In this document: in pieces, positions 21,350 to 23,772 of the stretch
Position numbering within the stretch: the stretch's first letter is position 1
Layout: each line of letters opens with the position of its first letter
Source of the DNA: a virus
Direction: 5' to 3' (one strand)
Virus record (IMG/VR): IMGVR_UViG_3300044638_003774
Span: 1 to 23,772 of that record
DNA length: 23,772 bases
Notes under the pieces: model-generated
Seen by the model: only the letters and a program-made list of their open reading frames with translations
Told to the model about the DNA's origin: nothing
Databases searched by the model: none
Position numbers and translations under genes: made by a program

Positions 21350-21615
21350 TGAACAAACTCTCCATCCTCACCCCCGCCCTTGAAGGCCGCGACCAAGAAC
21401 TGCTCACCTATCAAATCAACATCGACAACTACCGCTTGGCCATCGCCAAAATCAATGCCGATCACGCCGATAACCACGACCTTCTCGCATTCCGTGATGA
21501 TCTACAGGCTCGCCTTGACGAAGAACTCCGCCAGCAGCTTCGCGCTCGCATTATCCGCGACGTGATCGCGGAGCAAGTTGCCGAGCTGTCCACACAGGAG
21601 GAACTCACCCCATGA
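21349..21615 (+). CDS. Small helical protein in the fibre module
   Basis: 88 residues, almost wholly helical by pattern: LTPALEGRDQELLTYQINIDNYRLAIAKINADH, then LLAFRDDLQARLDEELRQQLRARIIRDVIAEQVAEL. The heptad-like Leu/Ile spacing suggests a coiled coil. It overlaps the propeller gene by 1 bp (TAATG) and the next gene by ATGA, so it is made with them. I recall similar small proteins near cyanophage fibre genes but no named family. It may be a fibre chaperone or trimerisation factor. That is inference from location. Confidence 0.6.
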   Translation: MNKLSILTPALEGRDQELLTYQINIDNYRLAIAKINADHADNHDLLAFRDDLQARLDEELRQQLRARIIRDVIAEQVAELSTQEELTP

Positions 21616-22181
21616 ACTACATCCACATCACTGCAGACGGTCAGCCTGAGTACCCCTACAACCTCTGGCAGCTTCGCAAGGCACACCCCAACATCTCATT
21701 CCCGGCTGAACCGACCCCGGAAGACCTGGCGCCATTCAACGTCTTCCCCGTCACCATCAACCCTCAGCCCGATGGTTACAACCGTCGCCTGCAAACCATC
21801 GAGCAGCTCCCGCCAGTGCTCGGTGAAAACGGCTGGGTGATTGACTGGGCGCTGCGCGACACCACCCCAGAAGAGCAGGCCAGCTACGACGCTGCTCACA
21901 CCCCTGAGCCTCAGTGGATGAGTTTCGGCATTGAGCTGGCAGCTAATCCTGCCATCTCCGAGCTGTACGACAGCATTCCCACTGCACTGGCCAATGGCCT
22001 GAGCATCGGCCTGTCTGAAGCCAGCAAGGGTGACACCAGGCTGTTCATTGGCTTGTGGCAGCGTGTGCTGGCTGCTGGCGGTGTCTCTGCTGAGTTGTTG
22101 GGAGAGATCGGGGCGCTGGCCTATCAGTTCAACCTGCCTGCTGGCTTCGTCGCTCAGATGATGCCGCAGTCTGAGGCATGA
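21612..22181 (+). CDS. Tail-fibre assembly-like protein
   Basis: 189 residues. The N-terminal part YPYNLWQLRKAHPNISFPAEPTPEDLAPFNVFPV, with a following PDGYNRRLQTIEQLPPVL, NGWVIDWALRDTTPEEQ, has the order of the tail-fibre assembly / DUF4376-like chaperone domain: NxSFP, a short acidic helix, FxVFPV, and a W-x-x-x-W-x-x-x-D-x-T-x-E-E end. The C-terminal half is helical (SELYDSIPTALANGLSIGLSEASKGD ... VAQMM) and may be specific to this phage group. A strong AGGAGG (21596-21601) lies 10 nt before the ATG, and the start overlaps the previous stop (ATGA). It likely helps fold or attach the fibre encoded at 17052. The stop overlaps the tail terminator start. Confidence 0.68.
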   Translation: MNYIHITADGQPEYPYNLWQLRKAHPNISFPAEPTPEDLAPFNVFPVTINPQPDGYNRRLQTIEQLPPVLGENGWVIDWALRDTTPEEQASYDAAHTPEPQWMSFGIELAANPAISELYDSIPTALANGLSIGLSEASKGDTRLFIGLWQRVLAAGGVSAELLGEIGALAYQFNLPAGFVAQMMPQSEA

Positions 22182-22639
22182 CCAACCCAGCACCCAGCAT
22201 CCGGGAACAGATCCTCACCAGGATCGCCACCGTCACACTGCTTGGCACGGTGCAGGTGGGCAGCAGGATCTACCGCAGCAGGGTGCAGGCCTACTCCAGA
22301 TCAGAGGCCCCAGCGATCACCGTCAGCCCTGGCGATGACAACCCGATCAACGCACCACGCACCATCGGCGCCAGCCTTGGGCGTCTCGATCAGGCGCTGC
22401 CGGTGCTGATCGAAATCTACGTTCGCGGTGATGTGCCCGATCAGCTGGCCGATCCGATCGGCGTTGACCTGCACGCCCGGATGATGGCCGACCGCACCCT
22501 CGGCGGCCTGGCGCATGACGTGCAGCCTGATGGCTGGGCGCCGCAGTACGAACCAGCTGATGCCACAGCTGGATGGATCGGCCATCGCTTCCTGATCCGT
22601 TACCGCACCCGTGACGATGCCATCAATCTGGCTCCATAG
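22178..22639 (+). CDS. Tail terminator protein (lambda gpU-like)
   Basis: 153 residues. IREQILTRIATVTLLGTVQVGSRIYRSRVQAYSRSEAPAITVSPGDD opens with a helix and an R-x-Y-R-S-R block, followed by the strand LPVLIEIYVRGD, a helix DLHARMMADRTLGGLAHDV and the C-terminal strand FLIRYRTRDDA. This is the fold order of the gpU/gp-tail-terminator family, which forms a hexameric ring stopping tail-tube growth and joining the tail to the head. It overlaps the fibre-assembly gene by ATGA. It is followed by a 49-residue gene and the tail tube gene, as expected for U then V. Confidence 0.75.
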   Translation: MTNPAPSIREQILTRIATVTLLGTVQVGSRIYRSRVQAYSRSEAPAITVSPGDDNPINAPRTIGASLGRLDQALPVLIEIYVRGDVPDQLADPIGVDLHARMMADRTLGGLAHDVQPDGWAPQYEPADATAGWIGHRFLIRYRTRDDAINLAP

Positions 22640-22668
22640 CCTGATGGTGCGGAAGCTCACCCCATCTC

Positions 22669-22818
22669 ATGGCGGCAGATTCATTCTTTGAGCATCACGG
22701 CCAGTCCGGTGAGTACGTGATGCTGCCCAGCGGTCAGATGGTGCCCGCTGCTGAGGTCGTCGCGCCTGTTGAACCTGCTGAGCTTGCCAAGCCTGTCAAG
22801 ACTGCCACCAAGGACTGA
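22669..22818 (+). CDS. Short hypothetical protein between tail terminator and tube
   Basis: 49 residues: MAADSFFEHHGQSGEYVMLPSGQMVPAAEVV, then a Pro/Ala/Lys tail. The motif EYVMLPSGQMVPAAEV reads like a short beta-hairpin seen in small phage structural proteins. The stop overlaps the tube gene start (TGATG), which argues that it is really translated. A competing 15-codon frame begins at 22643 but is not convincing. Function unknown. Confidence 0.5.
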   Translation: MAADSFFEHHGQSGEYVMLPSGQMVPAAEVVAPVEPAELAKPVKTATKD

Positions 22819-23772
22819 TGACTGCTCTCCTGATCCGTAATTCGTTCTTGCTGGCCAAGACGGAAACCGCATACGGCACGCTCGCCTCTGCGATCGGTGC
22901 ATCCGATGCGGTCAAAATCATCTCGATGGAGGTCAACCCCATCACCGGTGATCGCGTTGAACGCAACCTGATCAAGGGATTCCTTGGTGCCGACCGTCAA
23001 CCGCTCACCAATGAGCACGTCGCAGTCACCATCACCTTTGAGTGGGGCGGCTCTGGTGTTGCTGCCACCGCGCCGCGGTTCTCGCCGCTGCTGCTGGCTG
23101 CCGGCATGAATCTGGCCGCATCGGCTGAGATCACCGGCACGGCCACTGCAGGCGGCGCCAACACCATCACCCTGGCGGACCTGGGCGGCAGCAACCCAGC
23201 GACTGACGCCTACGTGGGTTTCCCGATCGAGATCACCAGCGGCGTCAACTCCGGCGACAAGGGCGTGATCGTGGCCCACAACGGCACCACCCGAGAGGTG
23301 ACGGTGGTGGCGTCCACGGCATCGTTCACCGGCGGCGCAGTGAACTACAAGATTCCCGCGCTGTCGCTGTACCAGCCGATCAGCACCTTTGGCAACGGCT
23401 CCAGCTGCACGCTGGTGGCGGTGAAGGATCAGAACGTGCACCGCATCGAAGGCTTCCGCGGCTCCCCGGCGCTCAACTCACCGCTGAACAGCTACGGCAC
23501 CTTCACGATCACCGGCATCGGCAAGTACGTCACCCCAACCGCCAAAAGCTCTGAGAGCTTCACCTACGGCAACCAGGCCGAGCCGGTGCCCGTCACCCCG
23601 CGCCACACCAAGGCGCTGCGGTTCCAAGGCTACGGGCCCTGCACCGAGGGCTTCACCTTCGACTGGGGCCTCACTACCTCGTTCCGTTCGCTGATCAACT
23701 GCGAGCCTAACGCCCGTATCACCGATCGCCCGAACCCCAATGGAACGCTGACGATTGAGAATCCGCCGGTTG
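22818..23772 (+). CDS. Major tail tube protein, C-terminus beyond right edge
   Basis: At least 318 residues with no stop before the window end. The start MTALLIRNSFLLAKTETAYGTLASAIGASDAVKIISMEVNPITGDRVERNLIKGFLGA has the L-A-K-x-E-x-x-Y-G-T block, then an L-x-P-x-x-G-D-x-x-x-R segment followed by LGA, known from tail tube proteins of siphophages with lambda-like heads. A middle segment with GTATAGGANTITLAD ... SGVNSGDKGVIVAHN (about 96-150) looks like an inserted small beta domain. Hexamers stack into the tube of a long non-contractile tail. It starts in a TGATG overlap with the 49-residue gene and follows the tail terminator, the usual order. Confidence 0.85.
   Translation, partial: MTALLIRNSFLLAKTETAYGTLASAIGASDAVKIISMEVNPITGDRVERNLIKGFLGADRQPLTNEHVAVTITFEWGGSGVAATAPRFSPLLLAAGMNLAASAEITGTATAGGANTITLADLGGSNPATDAYVGFPIEITSGVNSGDKGVIVAHNGTTREVTVVASTASFTGGAVNYKIPALSLYQPISTFGNGSSCTLVAVKDQNVHRIEGFRGSPALNSPLNSYGTFTITGIGKYVTPTAKSSESFTYGNQAEPVPVTPRHTKALRFQGYGPCTEGFTFDWGLTTSFRSLINCEPNARITDRPNPNGTLTIENPPV

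Noticed and set aside
20610-21383. 257-codon overlapping frame through the propeller repeats
   Set aside because: It stays open only because the repeat length is a multiple of three and no unit contains a stop in that frame. The blade motifs are in the other frame.
1-23772. tRNA genes, integrase or attachment site
   Set aside because: I saw no cloverleaf-like sequence with a T-arm, and no recombinase motifs in any frame. Absence by eye is not proof.

Overview
The window is a GC-rich, continuous stretch of a tailed-phage genome of siphovirus type with a lambda/HK97-like head and packaging module. It could be a free phage or a prophage. No integrase, repressor, lysis gene, tRNA or host gene is visible, so lifestyle cannot be decided. 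The fibre, tail-fibre-assembly and beta-propeller proteins look to me like those of phages of high-GC picocyanobacteria (Synechococcus/Cyanobium type). That host guess comes from memory of such proteins and is tentative.

Layout. (1) 1-2019, minus strand: an SF2 helicase, cut by the left edge, and a PD-(D/E)XK-like nuclease. (2) 2020-2056: a 37-bp divergent control region with an imperfect dyad. (3) 2057-4839, plus strand: a ribbon-helix-helix protein and a large primase-helicase (AEP-like primase plus DUF3987-like ATPase). (4) 4840-5225: a non-coding region crowded with 9-10 bp iterons in both orientations around an AT-rich core, a strong candidate replication origin. (5) 5226-7266: small early-type genes: a proline-rich protein, an Hjc-like resolvase, three small unknowns and a J-domain protein. 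Several have hairpin leaders, and two share a duplicated promoter-hairpin leader of identical geometry. A rho-independent terminator follows at 7316-7347. (6) 7384-8357: a small unknown and a conserved prophage protein that may be minor-tail-Z-like. (7) 8358-8583: nested inverted repeats, a candidate cos/terminase-binding region. (8) 8584-17016: the packaging and head module: TerS (Nu1-like), TerL (GpA), gpW-like connector, portal (GpB), an inserted HNH endonuclease, a protease-capsid fusion, two small head proteins and a gpFII-like joiner. (9) 17052-22181: an adsorption module of a 1180-residue fibre, a five-blade 47-residue-repeat propeller, a small helical protein and a tail-fibre-assembly-like protein, placed between head-completion and tail genes. 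(10) 22178-23772: tail terminator, a 49-residue protein and the start of the tail tube gene, which runs off the right edge.

How it works together. Leftward and rightward early genes diverge from 2020-2056. The primase-helicase lies beside its probable origin, and the resolvase and SF2 helicase could process replication intermediates. The late genes are tightly coupled, mostly by ATGA/TGATG overlaps, and follow the order packaging, connector, portal, capsid, head completion, adsorption, tail. The most striking points are the iteron array, the duplicated leader with covarying hairpins, the candidate cos site and the propeller gene with near-identical 141-bp repeats.
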